Assembly: GCA_045606045.1 (NCBI GenBank)
Contig: JAZURE010000008.1
Location: 1-9,910, forward strand
DNA length: 9,910 nt
DNA from: RGIG8748 sp045606045
GTDB lineage: Bacteria; Bacillota; Clostridia; UMGS1810
Direction: 5' to 3'
Shown here piece after piece: positions 1 through 7,280 of the stretch. How positions within the stretch are numbered: position 1 is the stretch's first letter; each line of letters opens with the position of its first letter. The notes beneath the pieces are model-generated. The model searched no databases. It had not been told where the DNA came from and was given only the letters and a program-made list of their open reading frames with translations. The position numbers and the translations under genes are program-made.

Positions 1-641
1 CCCTTCATTTCATCATTGGGAAGAGCCACAACAGATACTGTAGCTTCTGCCACGTGGTCAGCCGCACACTTCTGTATTGCAGTGCTTATTATGGCTTTGG
101 CTTTCTTATCTGCTTCTTCTTTAGCCTGCGATTCGATATCCTTTATCATAATCGCTGCTTCGTGTTTAACTTCGGATTCTATGTTCTTAAGAAGGTAAGA
201 TTTCGCCTCTTCCACAGAAAGTCCGGATATTCTTTCCAGAATTTCGAGCTGTGCATTCTTTACCTTTAATGTTTCTTCCTTAAGTACATCTACTTCTTTA
301 ATTTTCTTATTTAACTGTTCGTCTTTCTTTTCAAGGGTATCGGCTTTCTTGTCGAGAGCTTCTTCCTTTTGCTGAACACGTCTTTCCTGACGGTTCATCT
401 CAGACCTTCTGTCCTTGATTTCTCTTTCAAATTCTGTTCTGCTCTTATGGATTTCGTCCTTTGCTTCGAGCAGAGCTTCTTTCTTCTTGGTTTCTGCTGC
501 TTTGTTGGCATCTGCAATTATCTGCTTTGCCTTGTTTTCAGCTCCGCCAATTTTTCCTTCTGCAATCTGTTTTCTGAATACAAAGCCTATTCCAAAGCCT
601 GCTATCAGAGCTACGACTGCAGCAATGATTGTAGTTATCAT
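1..641 (-). CDS. rny: Ribonuclease Y, N-terminal part (cut by window edge)
   Basis: RNase Y is the membrane-anchored endoribonuclease that starts mRNA decay in many Firmicutes. Seen here: 213 complete codons of a family usually near 515-520. Residues 3-22 form one hydrophobic anchor (MITTIIAAVVALIAGFGIGF). Residues about 30-195 are a long charged, Lys/Glu/Gln-rich coiled coil. The frame ends at ALPNDEMKG, the sequence that in the family leads into the GRIIGREGRN (GxxG) KH motif; the KH and catalytic HD domains lie to the left of base 1. The ATG at 641 is the only usable start, since an in-frame TGA lies at 668-666. It has AAAGG 6 nt upstream and a stronger GGAGG about 14 nt upstream, an unusually distant duplicate. 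It has its own promoter and is separated from folD by a terminator. The identification is firm; the missing two thirds cannot be judged. Confidence 0.96.
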   Translation of the reverse strand, partial: MITTIIAAVVALIAGFGIGFVFRKQIAEGKIGGAENKAKQIIADANKAAETKKKEALLEAKDEIHKSRTEFEREIKDRRSEMNRQERRVQQKEEALDKKADTLEKKDEQLNKKIKEVDVLKEETLKVKNAQLEILERISGLSVEEAKSYLLKNIESEVKHEAAIMIKDIESQAKEEADKKAKAIISTAIQKCAADHVAEATVSVVALPNDEMK

Positions 642-775
642 AAAGAACCTTTTAACCTCCTTTTCTCAGTATTTTTTCAAATCAATTAATCTCAAAACAT
701 ATAGGTGTATGTGAAAGTGCATGCATACAATGAAAAAGTCGTAAAATATTGTACATACTACCTCAACATATTCCA
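642..775 (-). other. 5' leader of rny with a stem-loop
   Basis: This stretch lies between the predicted rny transcription start (about 775) and its ATG, roughly 134 nt. It has no ORF. The arms at 726-731 (TACAAT) and 748-753 (ATTGTA) can pair, and two G.U pairs extend the stem outward on the minus-strand RNA. A TGCATGCA palindrome covers 719-726. A long leader on an RNase gene could allow autoregulation, but the sequence alone does not show that. Confidence 0.35.
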
Positions 776-781
776 GCTTCT

Positions 782-810
782 ATTTTATAATATTTTAGTC
801 AAGATGTCAA
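782..810 (-). promoter_or_regulatory. Sigma-A-type promoter of rny
   Basis: On the minus strand a perfect -35 box TTGACA (810-805) is followed after exactly 17 nt by TAAAAT (787-782), which differs from TATAAT at one base. It points at rny and sits beyond the folD terminator, so rny is probably transcribed independently of the ftsK-ygiQ-folD run. Confidence 0.8.
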
Positions 811-851
811 CCGCATTTGGAGCATTTTTTTAGTTTTTGAAGATAAAATCC

Positions 852-885
852 AAATAAAAGAAGCGAGCAGCATATGCCACTCGCT
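852..885 (-). terminator. Intrinsic terminator after folD
   Basis: Arms 862-867 and 880-885 (AGCGAG/CTCGCT) pair. On the minus-strand RNA the next two pairs are G.U wobbles and then GC closes an ATAT loop; on the plus strand those same positions are C/A mismatches. The U-rich tail TTCTTTTATTT follows at 862-852 on the minus strand. Both properties point to the minus strand, and the hairpin begins 7 nt after the folD stop codon. Confidence 0.8.
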
Positions 886-891
886 CTATAC

Positions 892-1740
892 TCAGCTATT
901 CTGTCTTACAGCCGCCGTAACAGCATTTTTCATAAGCATTGCTATAGTCATAGGGCCTACACCGCCCGGAACGGGGGTGATGTAGCTTGCCTTGGTGCAG
1001 GCGGACTCGAAATCCACATCACCGCAGAGCTTGCCGTTTTCGTCTCGGTCCATACCTACATCTATAACAACTGCTCCGTCCTTGATGTAGCTTGCATCTA
1101 CCATCTTGGCTCTGCCCACCGCTACCACGAGAACATCTGCTCTCTTGCAGACCTCCTTTAAATCCTTTGTACGCGAGTGGCATATTGTAACAGTAGCATT
1201 TTTATGAAGAAGAAGCATAGCCTGAGGCTTGCCTACTATATTGCTTCTGCCTATTACTACACATTCCTTGCCGTTTAAATCTATACCCGCATCATCTAAA
1301 AGCTCCATTACACCTGCGGGAGTACAGGGCAAAAAGTCAAAATTTCCTATCATAATTTTGCCCACATTTACGGGATGGAAAGCATCTACATCCTTTTCCA
1401 CCGCAATAGAATTTAGGATGGTTTCCTCATTTATGTGCTTTGGAAGCGGAAGCTGACAGAGTATGCCGTTTATATCTTTTCTTCCGTTTAATTCGGATAT
1501 AAGCTCCAAAAGCTCTTCCTGTGTAGTTTCTTCGGGAAGGGCAAACTTTTCGGAACGGATTCCGATATATTCACATGCTTTCTCTTTATTGGCAACATAC
1601 ACCTTGGAAGCGCTGTCATTGCCTACTATTATAACTGCAAGGGACGGCTCAATTCCTTCTGCCTTTAGCTCTGCCACCTTGGTTTTTAGTTCGTCCTTTA
1701 CCTTTTGCGATACTTTTTTGCCATCTAAAATCTGATACAT
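892..1740 (-). CDS. folD: Bifunctional methylenetetrahydrofolate dehydrogenase / methenyltetrahydrofolate cyclohydrolase
   Basis: FolD is a cytosolic homodimer. It oxidises 5,10-methylene-THF with NADP+ and hydrolyses the product to 10-formyl-THF for purine and formyl-Met synthesis. At 282 aa it has the normal family length. Visible motifs in order: SKVYVANKEKA (46-55) with the catalytic Tyr48 and Lys52; GILCQLPLP (92-100); DVDAFHP (117-123); PCTPAGVMELL (138-148); the Rossmann dinucleotide segment VVIGRSNIVGKP (161-172); and the C-terminal signature ITPVPGGVGPMT (254-265). The ATG at 1740 has AGGAGG 8 nt upstream. This ribosome-binding site and the first 30 codons lie inside the 3' end of the upstream radical SAM gene, in the +1 frame relative to it, so the two may be translationally coupled. 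A terminator follows directly. No key residue appears to be missing. Confidence 0.98.
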   Translation of the reverse strand: MYQILDGKKVSQKVKDELKTKVAELKAEGIEPSLAVIIVGNDSASKVYVANKEKACEYIGIRSEKFALPEETTQEELLELISELNGRKDINGILCQLPLPKHINEETILNSIAVEKDVDAFHPVNVGKIMIGNFDFLPCTPAGVMELLDDAGIDLNGKECVVIGRSNIVGKPQAMLLLHKNATVTICHSRTKDLKEVCKRADVLVVAVGRAKMVDASYIKDGAVVIDVGMDRDENGKLCGDVDFESACTKASYITPVPGGVGPMTIAMLMKNAVTAAVRQNS

Positions 1741-3556
1741 TGTTTCTTCCTCCTGATAAACTTAATATAGGTCTTACAAGGCAGTCGGAGTCGTAGCCTA
1801 TAAGGTCTTCTCTGCCTGCTTTTTTAAGTGCTTTTATTACAAGCGGTATATTGTCGGGTACTCTAAACTGCAAAAGCGCCCTTTGCATTCTCTTTTCCTC
1901 CATGTCGCGTGGTACATAGACCTCCTCCATGGTAAAGGGGTCAAGACCCGTGTGGAACATACATGTGGATATGGTAAACGGTGTGGGATAAAAATCCTGC
2001 ACCTGTTCGGGATGCAAATTGTGTTTCTTTATATAGAGTGCAAGCTCTATTGCATCGTGAAGAGTGCTTCCGGGGTGACTGGACATAAGATACGGCACAA
2101 GGAACTGCTTTTTTCCGAGTTTTTCGTTTATTGCATAAAACTTATCGGAAAATCTGTTGTATACATTCTTACCCGGCTTTCCCATATACCTTAACACATT
2201 GTCGGATATATGCTCGGGTGCTACCTTGAGCTGACCTGACACATGATGCTCCAAAAGCTCATGAAAAAATGTATCATCCTTATCTGCTACAAGGTAATCA
2301 TAGCGTATTCCCGAACGCACAAATACTTTTTTTACATTTGGCAGTGCCCTTAATTTTCTAAGAAGCTCAAGATATTTTTTGTGGCTTATTTTAAGATTGG
2401 AACATGGTTTCGGATACAGGCACCTTACATTTTTGCAGGTACCTTTTTCCATCTGTTTATCACATCCGGGACCGTAGAAATTTGCCGTAGGCCCTCCCAC
2501 ATCATGAATGTAACCCTTGAAATCAGGGTCCCATACCATTTTTTTAGCTTCATTTATAACGGATTTTTCACTCCTCGTCTGCACTATTCTGCCCTGATGA
2601 AAGGTAAGTGCGCAGAAGTTGCACTGTCCGTAACAGCCTCTTGTATTTGTAATGCTGAATTTAACTTCCTCTATGGCGGGTACACCGCCGTCCTTATCGT
2701 ACATTGGATGCCATGTGCGCATAAAGGGAAGTGCATACACGCTGTCGAGCTCTTTGGTGTTTAAGGGCATCATGGGTTTGTTTTGCACAAGATACCTGTC
2801 GTAGTGCTTCTGTACAAGGGGTTTTGAACGAATGGGGTCCTGACCGTCAAACTGCATACGGGTGGCTATAGCATACTGCTCCTTACTTTCCGTAACCTCC
2901 TCACAAGAGGGCACTTCCAAATAATCGCCTATGATATCTAAGTTTTTGCGTATATAACAGCACCCGTCTACATTGGTTTCGGAAAGCTGTTTGCCGTCTC
3001 TCATAGCATCGGCAAGCTCTACTATAGCCTTTTCGCCCATGCCGTATATGAGCACATTTGCCCTTGTATCCAAAAGTATTGAGCGCCTTACCTTGTTGTC
3101 CCAGTAGTCATAGTGGGCAAAGCGCCTGAGACTCGCCTCTATACCGCCTATTATCATAGGTACACCGGGGTACGCCTCGCGGATTTTATTGCAGTAAACT
3201 ATAGTGGCTCTGTCGGGTCTTAAGCCTCCTCTACCGCCCGGGGAATAGGAATCATCGGAGCGCACCTTTTTGTTTACTGTGTAGCGGTTTACCATAGAAT
3301 CTATGTTACCTGCCGAAACCAGAAAGGCGTATTTTGGCTTGCCCAGTTTTTTGAACTCTTCGGTATTCTTCCAGTCAGGCTGAGCTATAATGCCTACGGT
3401 ATAGCCATGGTGCTCTAATACTCTTGTTATTATAGCATGTCCGAAGCTGGGGTGATCCACATAGGCATCGCCCGATACATACACAAAATCAAGCTCTTGT
3501 ATATTCAGTTTTTGCATGTCTTCCCTGCATACAGGGAGAAAACCTTTGTTTGACAT
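1649..3556 (-). CDS. YgiQ-family radical SAM protein
   Basis: This is a member of the UPF0313/YgiQ radical SAM family; its reaction and substrate are unknown to me. 635 aa fits the family. The YgiQ N-terminal domain covers residues 1 to about 290 (GGIEASLRRFAHYDYWD at 137-153 is typical). The radical SAM core has the Cx3Cx2C motif CYGQCNFC with Cys308, Cys312 and Cys315 binding the SAM cluster. HDVGGPTANFYGPGC (351-365) starts a second cysteine group (365, 374, 379, 385), also present in E. coli YgiQ as I recall, whose role is open. Conserved similarity ends near DCLVRP (591-596). The last 39 residues are a Lys/Arg/Gly-rich tail, of which about 30 codons overlap folD. The ATG at 3556 has AGAGGA just upstream, and the gene starts 9 nt after the ftsK stop codon, so the two are probably cotranscribed. 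Confidence 0.93.
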   Translation of the reverse strand: MSNKGFLPVCREDMQKLNIQELDFVYVSGDAYVDHPSFGHAIITRVLEHHGYTVGIIAQPDWKNTEEFKKLGKPKYAFLVSAGNIDSMVNRYTVNKKVRSDDSYSPGGRGGLRPDRATIVYCNKIREAYPGVPMIIGGIEASLRRFAHYDYWDNKVRRSILLDTRANVLIYGMGEKAIVELADAMRDGKQLSETNVDGCCYIRKNLDIIGDYLEVPSCEEVTESKEQYAIATRMQFDGQDPIRSKPLVQKHYDRYLVQNKPMMPLNTKELDSVYALPFMRTWHPMYDKDGGVPAIEEVKFSITNTRGCYGQCNFCALTFHQGRIVQTRSEKSVINEAKKMVWDPDFKGYIHDVGGPTANFYGPGCDKQMEKGTCKNVRCLYPKPCSNLKISHKKYLELLRKLRALPNVKKVFVRSGIRYDYLVADKDDTFFHELLEHHVSGQLKVAPEHISDNVLRYMGKPGKNVYNRFSDKFYAINEKLGKKQFLVPYLMSSHPGSTLHDAIELALYIKKHNLHPEQVQDFYPTPFTISTCMFHTGLDPFTMEEVYVPRDMEEKRMQRALLQFRVPDNIPLVIKALKKAGREDLIGYDSDCLVRPILSLSGGRNNVSDFRWQKSIAKGKGRTKNQGGRAKGRRN

Positions 3557-3565
3557 ATTTTCCTC

Positions 3566-5803
3566 TTATTTCATAAGCATTTCGTTGTATTGCTCTCTTG
3601 TTATGAGCGCCTGTCTGGGGCGGTTGCCGTCGAGACCCGATATGATGCCTCTTGCTTCCATCTGGTCTATGATGCTTCCTGCTCTGTTATAGCCTATGCG
3701 GAATCTCCTCTGCAGAAGCGAGGTGGATATCTGACCGTTATCTATAGCCATCTCTATAGCCTCGGGAAGAAGTTCGTCTGCATCACCGGGGTCTTCGCCG
3801 TCGGGTTTGTATTCCTCTTCCTTTTCAAGCTGTTCTATAACACTGGGGTCATAGGAAGCCTCACAGTTTTCCGTAACGGCATCTACAACCTTTTTAACAT
3901 CGCCGTCGGATACAAAGGCACACTGCATTCTTGCAGGCTTGGTTTCACCTACGGGCATATAGAGCATATCACCCTTACCCACAAGCTTTTCCGCACCGCC
4001 CATATCGAGTATTGTCATGGAGTCCTTGGCACTTGCCACCATAAAGGATATACGGCTGGGCACATTTGCCTTGATATTACCTGTGATAAACTTGACAACA
4101 GGTCTCTGCGTAGCTATTACAAGGTGCATGCCTGCGGCTCTTGCAAGCTGTGCTATACGGCAGACATAGTTTTCCACATCGCCCGGTGCTACCATCATAA
4201 GGTCGGCAAACTCATCTATGATTATTACTATGGAAGCCATCTTGTTTTCGGGAGTGCCCTCTGCCTCCATAAGCTCATTGTAGCCCTGAATGTTACGGAC
4301 ATTGTGCTTTTCAAATATGGAATATCTTTCCGTCATCTCCTGCACCGCCCACGAAAGAGCACCTGTTGCCTTTTTGGCATCCTTAACTACGGGTATGAGA
4401 AGATGCGGTATTCCGTTGTATACACCAAGCTCAACCTGCTTGGGGTCTATCATAACAAGCTTTACTTCGTTGGGGTCTGCCTTGTACATAAGGCTTATTA
4501 TAAGCGTATTTATGCATACACTCTTACCTGCACCCGTAGCACCTGCTATGAGAAGGTGAGGCATCTTGGCAAGGTCCATTATTACGGGGGCACCGCTTAT
4601 ATCCTTACCGAGCGCCACGGCAAGCTTGGATTTGTGATTTTTGAACTGCTCGGACTCTATAACCTCGCGAAGTGTTACCATGCTTGGATTTGCATTTGCT
4701 ATTTCTATACCGATTGTGGATTTACCGGGTACGGGGGCTATCATTACACCGCCCTTTGCGGCAAGCTTTAACGCTATATCCTTGGAAAGGCTTGTAATCT
4801 GGCTCACCTTTACGCCTGCGGCAGGCTTAACCTCGTAGCGTGTTACGGTGGGTCCGCAGCTTATTTCAACAACCTGTGCATCCACATGGAAGCTTCGGAG
4901 TGTCTCTACAAGCTTTGCGGCATTTTCCCTAAGCTCCTTACTCATATCTCCTGCTTTTTGAGAATCTTTGGGCGCATCCAAAAGCTCAATGGAGGGATAG
5001 ATATATTCCATAAATTCGCCGCCGTCGGCAATTTCGTTTGCTATTTCGTCATGAAGGGATTTCTTTTCGTCGTCGGATATATTTGCTTCTTCCCTGTCAT
5101 TATATATATTTATTTCAGGCTCCTCTATATCGGCAGGAAGCTCGGGCTCCCATGGTATGTTCTCGGGTGGAGGCTCGGGCAGGGGAACTTCGTCCTTGGC
5201 ATGCTTTGTTTCTTTTTTCTTATCTTCGGGTTTTATGCTCATTTTTGCAGTATCCTTAAATGCCGATGTTATCTTGGCAAACAAAGTCTTTACCAAGGAA
5301 GTAAAGGATACATCAAATATTACAACAAGCATTATGGCAAGAACTGCTATGAGCACAACATATGTGCACACATCCTCCATAAGTGCCTGCATCGGCTTTG
5401 CAATTATCGCACCTATAATACCGCCTCCGAGGTGCTCTAAGTTATGAGCATATATCCCCTCAAGAGCAACATCGCCTGCAAAAATCATGTGGCACAGAGC
5501 CACAACATCTGCAAGAGTTACGCCTGCGAGGACATATTTTTTGGTTTTTTCCTGAGATGCGGAGGCAAAATAGTGTATAACTATGGCAAGTATGATTACA
5601 GGAATTATGTATGCGCCTATTCCAAAAAGTCCCCTTGTGACAGCAGATACAAATTCTCCTAATTTACCTGCTCCCGAGGTATATACGCATACAAAGATTA
5701 TTACAGCAAGCGCCGCAAGACAGATAGATACTATCTCAGGTACATTTGCATTTGATTTTTTGACTTTCTTACTTGTCCTCTTTACTGATTTCTTTTTTGC
5801 CAT
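3566..5803 (-). CDS. ftsK: FtsK/SpoIIIE DNA translocase
   Basis: This hexameric, membrane-anchored ATPase pumps chromosomal DNA through the closing septum (SpoIIIE role in sporulation, FtsK role in division). The start is ATG 5803, 745 aa: an in-frame GTG at 5812 lies inside the AAAGGTG ribosome-binding site, which sits 6 nt before the ATG. In order: a basic N-terminus; about four membrane segments (22-42, 56-78, 90-110, 147-167); an acidic, Pro-rich linker (about 190-265); the motor with Walker A GATGAGKS (421-428) and Walker B IVIIIDEFADL (525-535); and a C-terminal gamma winged helix with STSLLQRRFRIGYNRA (693-708), which in the family reads KOPS/SRS-type sites. Odd: after ATQRP the usual SVDVITG reads VVKFITG, and the usual DSRTILD reads DSMTILD. 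The gene heads a run with ygiQ and folD. Whether it acts as SpoIIIE, FtsK or both cannot be told from one window. Confidence 0.96.
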   Translation of the reverse strand: MAKKKSVKRTSKKVKKSNANVPEIVSICLAALAVIIFVCVYTSGAGKLGEFVSAVTRGLFGIGAYIIPVIILAIVIHYFASASQEKTKKYVLAGVTLADVVALCHMIFAGDVALEGIYAHNLEHLGGGIIGAIIAKPMQALMEDVCTYVVLIAVLAIMLVVIFDVSFTSLVKTLFAKITSAFKDTAKMSIKPEDKKKETKHAKDEVPLPEPPPENIPWEPELPADIEEPEINIYNDREEANISDDEKKSLHDEIANEIADGGEFMEYIYPSIELLDAPKDSQKAGDMSKELRENAAKLVETLRSFHVDAQVVEISCGPTVTRYEVKPAAGVKVSQITSLSKDIALKLAAKGGVMIAPVPGKSTIGIEIANANPSMVTLREVIESEQFKNHKSKLAVALGKDISGAPVIMDLAKMPHLLIAGATGAGKSVCINTLIISLMYKADPNEVKLVMIDPKQVELGVYNGIPHLLIPVVKDAKKATGALSWAVQEMTERYSIFEKHNVRNIQGYNELMEAEGTPENKMASIVIIIDEFADLMMVAPGDVENYVCRIAQLARAAGMHLVIATQRPVVKFITGNIKANVPSRISFMVASAKDSMTILDMGGAEKLVGKGDMLYMPVGETKPARMQCAFVSDGDVKKVVDAVTENCEASYDPSVIEQLEKEEEYKPDGEDPGDADELLPEAIEMAIDNGQISTSLLQRRFRIGYNRAGSIIDQMEARGIISGLDGNRPRQALITREQYNEMLMK

Positions 5804-5863
5804 TTTTATCACCTTTATTTTAGTCTTTTAGACATATTACCGAAAATAGGTACAGTCAGTAAT

Positions 5864-5872
5864 ATTATAACA
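5864..5872 (-). promoter_or_regulatory. Extended -10 promoter candidate for ftsK-ygiQ-folD
   Basis: The minus strand carries TGTTATAAT (5872-5864), a perfect -10 box with the TGn extension. The matching -35 position (5892-5887, TATAAA) is poor, as extended -10 promoters tolerate. The predicted start near 5857 gives a leader of about 54 nt. Confidence 0.5.
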
Positions 5873-5893
5873 TATTTTTCTTGATTTTTATAT

Positions 5894-5906
5894 GTGCAAT
5901 TTGCAC
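5894..5906. repeat. Perfect 6-bp inverted repeat in the ftsK/yihY divergent spacer
   Basis: GTGCAA-T-TTGCAC is a perfect dyad with a single central base. It lies just upstream of the ftsK -10 box, around the -35/-45 region, and about 70 bp upstream of the yihY promoter candidate. The position suits an operator, but I do not recognise it as a site for a known regulator. Confidence 0.35.
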
Positions 5907-5950
5907 TATATTAAAGCTTTTTTTTGTGAATTATGACAAAAGGCTGGATA

Positions 5951-5979
5951 TGGATTTTTTACATTCCGTGTATTATAAT
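5951..5979 (+). promoter_or_regulatory. Weak promoter candidate for the YihY-family gene
   Basis: A perfect TATAAT (5974-5979) lies 17 nt after TGGATT (5951-5956), a 3-of-6 match to the -35 consensus. It is the only good -10 box facing the gene in this AT-rich spacer, where such matches arise easily by chance. Confidence 0.35.
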
Positions 5980-6010
5980 AATTATATAAAATTTTTTACG
6001 GAGTTAATTT

Positions 6011-6868
6011 ATGAGTATAAAAAACAATAGTTTAATAAAGCTTCTTCGTATATACATCCGCAGATTCAATAAGCACGATATATTGGGGCTTTCTGCAGAG
6101 ATGAGCTTTTATCTTTTTACGGCGCTGTTTCCTTTTGTAATACTTGTATTTGTTATAGCTACGCTCATAAGCTCTTCCATGCAGGACATGCTCCTTTCGC
6201 TTATAACATATCTGCCGAGAGATATGGAGCTTCTTATAACAGAGCTTCTTATGAGCTTTAAAGGAAGTCTTCCCCTTATAACAACCTGTGCAGTGCTTGG
6301 ACTATGGTATATATCAAATGTTATAAGTACGCTTACCAAAGCCATGAACCGCTTTTATGCGGTTAAAGAAACCCGAGGATTTTTTAAACTCAGGTTCATG
6401 TTTCTGATTTTTGCCATATTTATAATTGTAATCATATTCTTAAGCTTTGCACTGGTAATATTCGGTGACGGCACACAGGCACTTCTTAAGAGTATAGATT
6501 TTATGAAAATTATAGATGCAGAAAAGGTATGGAATTTTCTGCGATATTTTTCGTGTATTCTTGCAATATTTTTGTCTATGACATTTATATTCAAGCAGCT
6601 TCCAAACAAAAAAATACCTCTTAAGAATGTGGTGTTCGGCTCGGCACTTACGACTGCAGCATGGTGTGTTACCTCGTACGGCTTCTCATTCTATGTAAAT
6701 TACTTTGCAAGCTACCATGTAATATACGGCTCGCTTGCCAGTATAATTATATTGGCTGCCTGGGTGTATTTATCTGCTATGGTAATACTTCTGGGAGCAT
6801 CGCTCAATGCTTTTTGGTACAGAATACACGTGGTAAAAAAGTATAAATTGCCATCTTCCAACGAATAA
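6011..6868 (+). CDS. YihY/BrkB-family (former 'ribonuclease BN') inner membrane protein
   Basis: This is a polytopic membrane protein of the YihY/virulence-factor-BrkB family. The family's molecular function is unsettled; the old RNase BN label came from a misassignment. At 285 aa it is of family length. Six hydrophobic segments are visible, roughly 31-53, 85-106, 127-152, 175-196, 207-232 and 240-268. Family features include the early ALFPFVILV (38-46), GLWYISNVISTLTKAMN (97-113), and the C-terminal block with AAWCVTSYGFSFYVNYFA (216-233), YGSLASIIILAAWVYLSA (239-256) and GASLNAFW (262-269). GGAG (6000-6003) sits 7 nt before the ATG. It is transcribed divergently from ftsK and followed by rpmB, which has its own promoter. 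Only a weak AT-only stem-loop (6871-6892) follows the stop codon. The family assignment is firm; the role is unknown. Confidence 0.92.
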   Translation: MSIKNNSLIKLLRIYIRRFNKHDILGLSAEMSFYLFTALFPFVILVFVIATLISSSMQDMLLSLITYLPRDMELLITELLMSFKGSLPLITTCAVLGLWYISNVISTLTKAMNRFYAVKETRGFFKLRFMFLIFAIFIIVIIFLSFALVIFGDGTQALLKSIDFMKIIDAEKVWNFLRYFSCILAIFLSMTFIFKQLPNKKIPLKNVVFGSALTTAAWCVTSYGFSFYVNYFASYHVIYGSLASIIILAAWVYLSAMVILLGASLNAFWYRIHVVKKYKLPSSNE

Positions 6869-6901
6869 TGGAAAATTTTTAAAAATATTTTCAAAAAAAG
6901 C

Positions 6902-6930
6902 TTGCCAAAACCTATTTTTTTTGATACAAT
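6902..6930 (+). promoter_or_regulatory. Strong promoter of rpmB
   Basis: TTGCCA (6902-6907) and TACAAT (6925-6930) are separated by exactly 17 nt, and TGA directly before the -10 box gives a TGn extension. A T-run lies in the spacer. The predicted start near 6937 leaves a leader of about 97 nt before rpmB, as expected for an abundant ribosomal protein with its own promoter. Confidence 0.75.
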
Positions 6931-6964
6931 ATACCTTGTGTTTATAACCGCATTTAATTTATAT

Positions 6965-6988
6965 GGTTGTAGGCATCGCATTACAACC
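6965..6988 (+). promoter_or_regulatory. Stem-loop in the rpmB leader
   Basis: GGTTGTA (6965-6971) pairs perfectly with TACAACC (6982-6988). The 10-nt intervening sequence GGCATCGCAT allows one more G.U pair. It lies between the rpmB promoter and the AGGAGGTG ribosome-binding site at 7019-7026. No U-run follows, so it is not a terminator. Its position suits autoregulation by a ribosomal protein, but I do not recognise a known leader class. Confidence 0.4.
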
Positions 6989-7033
6989 GATGGAATATAG
7001 TTTTTGGTGATTATCAATAGGAGGTGCATATAT

Positions 7034-7222
7034 ATGGCAAAGTGTGAAATCTGCGGTAAGGGTGTTGCATTCGGCATTAAAGTCAGCCACTCCCACAGAA
7101 GATCCAACAGAACTTGGAAGGCAAATGTAAGACCTGTCAGAACTGTTGTCAACGGTACATCTAAGAAGATGCACATTTGCACAAGCTGCTTAAGAACATT
7201 AAAAGCAGGTAAAGCAATATAA
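7034..7222 (+). CDS. rpmB: 50S ribosomal protein L28 (zinc-binding form)
   Basis: L28 is a small protein of the large ribosomal subunit. The 62 aa starting at ATG 7034 are preceded by AGGAGGTG with 7-nt spacing; an in-frame upstream ATG at 7004 has no such site and would add ten residues the family lacks. Typical parts are MAKCEICGKG at the start, SHSHRRSNRTWKANV (18-32), and HICTSCLRTLKAGK (48-60). Cys4/Cys7 and Cys49/Cys52 form the CxxC pairs of the zinc-ribbon (C+) variant, so the protein probably needs zinc. The C-terminus is very basic. It has its own promoter and terminator and is convergent with spoVM. As I recall, rpmB and spoVM are also neighbours in Bacillus subtilis, which supports both calls. 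Confidence 0.98.
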   Translation: MAKCEICGKGVAFGIKVSHSHRRSNRTWKANVRPVRTVVNGTSKKMHICTSCLRTLKAGKAI

Positions 7223-7240
7223 CAAACTTTCAAAAATGAT

Positions 7241-7280
7241 GAAATCAGCAAAATCATATGATTTTGCGGATTTCTTTTTT
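7241..7280 (+). terminator. Strong intrinsic terminator of rpmB, shared with the opposite strand
   Basis: GAAATC (7241-7246) pairs with GATTTC (7269-7274), and inside it the perfect 20-bp palindrome 7248-7267 (GCAAAATCAT/ATGATTTTGC) pairs, with one A/G mismatch between the two helices. Six T follow (7275-7280). On the minus strand the same hairpin lies 4 nt past the spoVM stop codon and is followed by ATCATTTTTG, so it may also end the sporulation operon, less strongly. Confidence 0.92.

Noticed and set aside
3590..4771. Long plus-strand open frame (393 codons)
   Set aside because: It lies wholly antisense to the ftsK motor domain, its translation is rich in Tyr/His/Cys/Leu as expected from reversed codons, and it has no family resemblance. 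It is a shadow frame.
6871..6892. AT-only stem-loop after the YihY-family gene (GAAAAT/ATTTTC)
   Set aside because: It has six weak pairs, no GC core, and is followed by an A-run rather than a T-run on the coding strand, so it is unlikely to terminate transcription.
6712..7257. Minus-strand open frame of 181 codons opposite the YihY-family gene and rpmB
   Set aside because: It spans two well-identified plus-strand genes, the rpmB promoter and part of the terminator, and its translation shows no recognisable domain.
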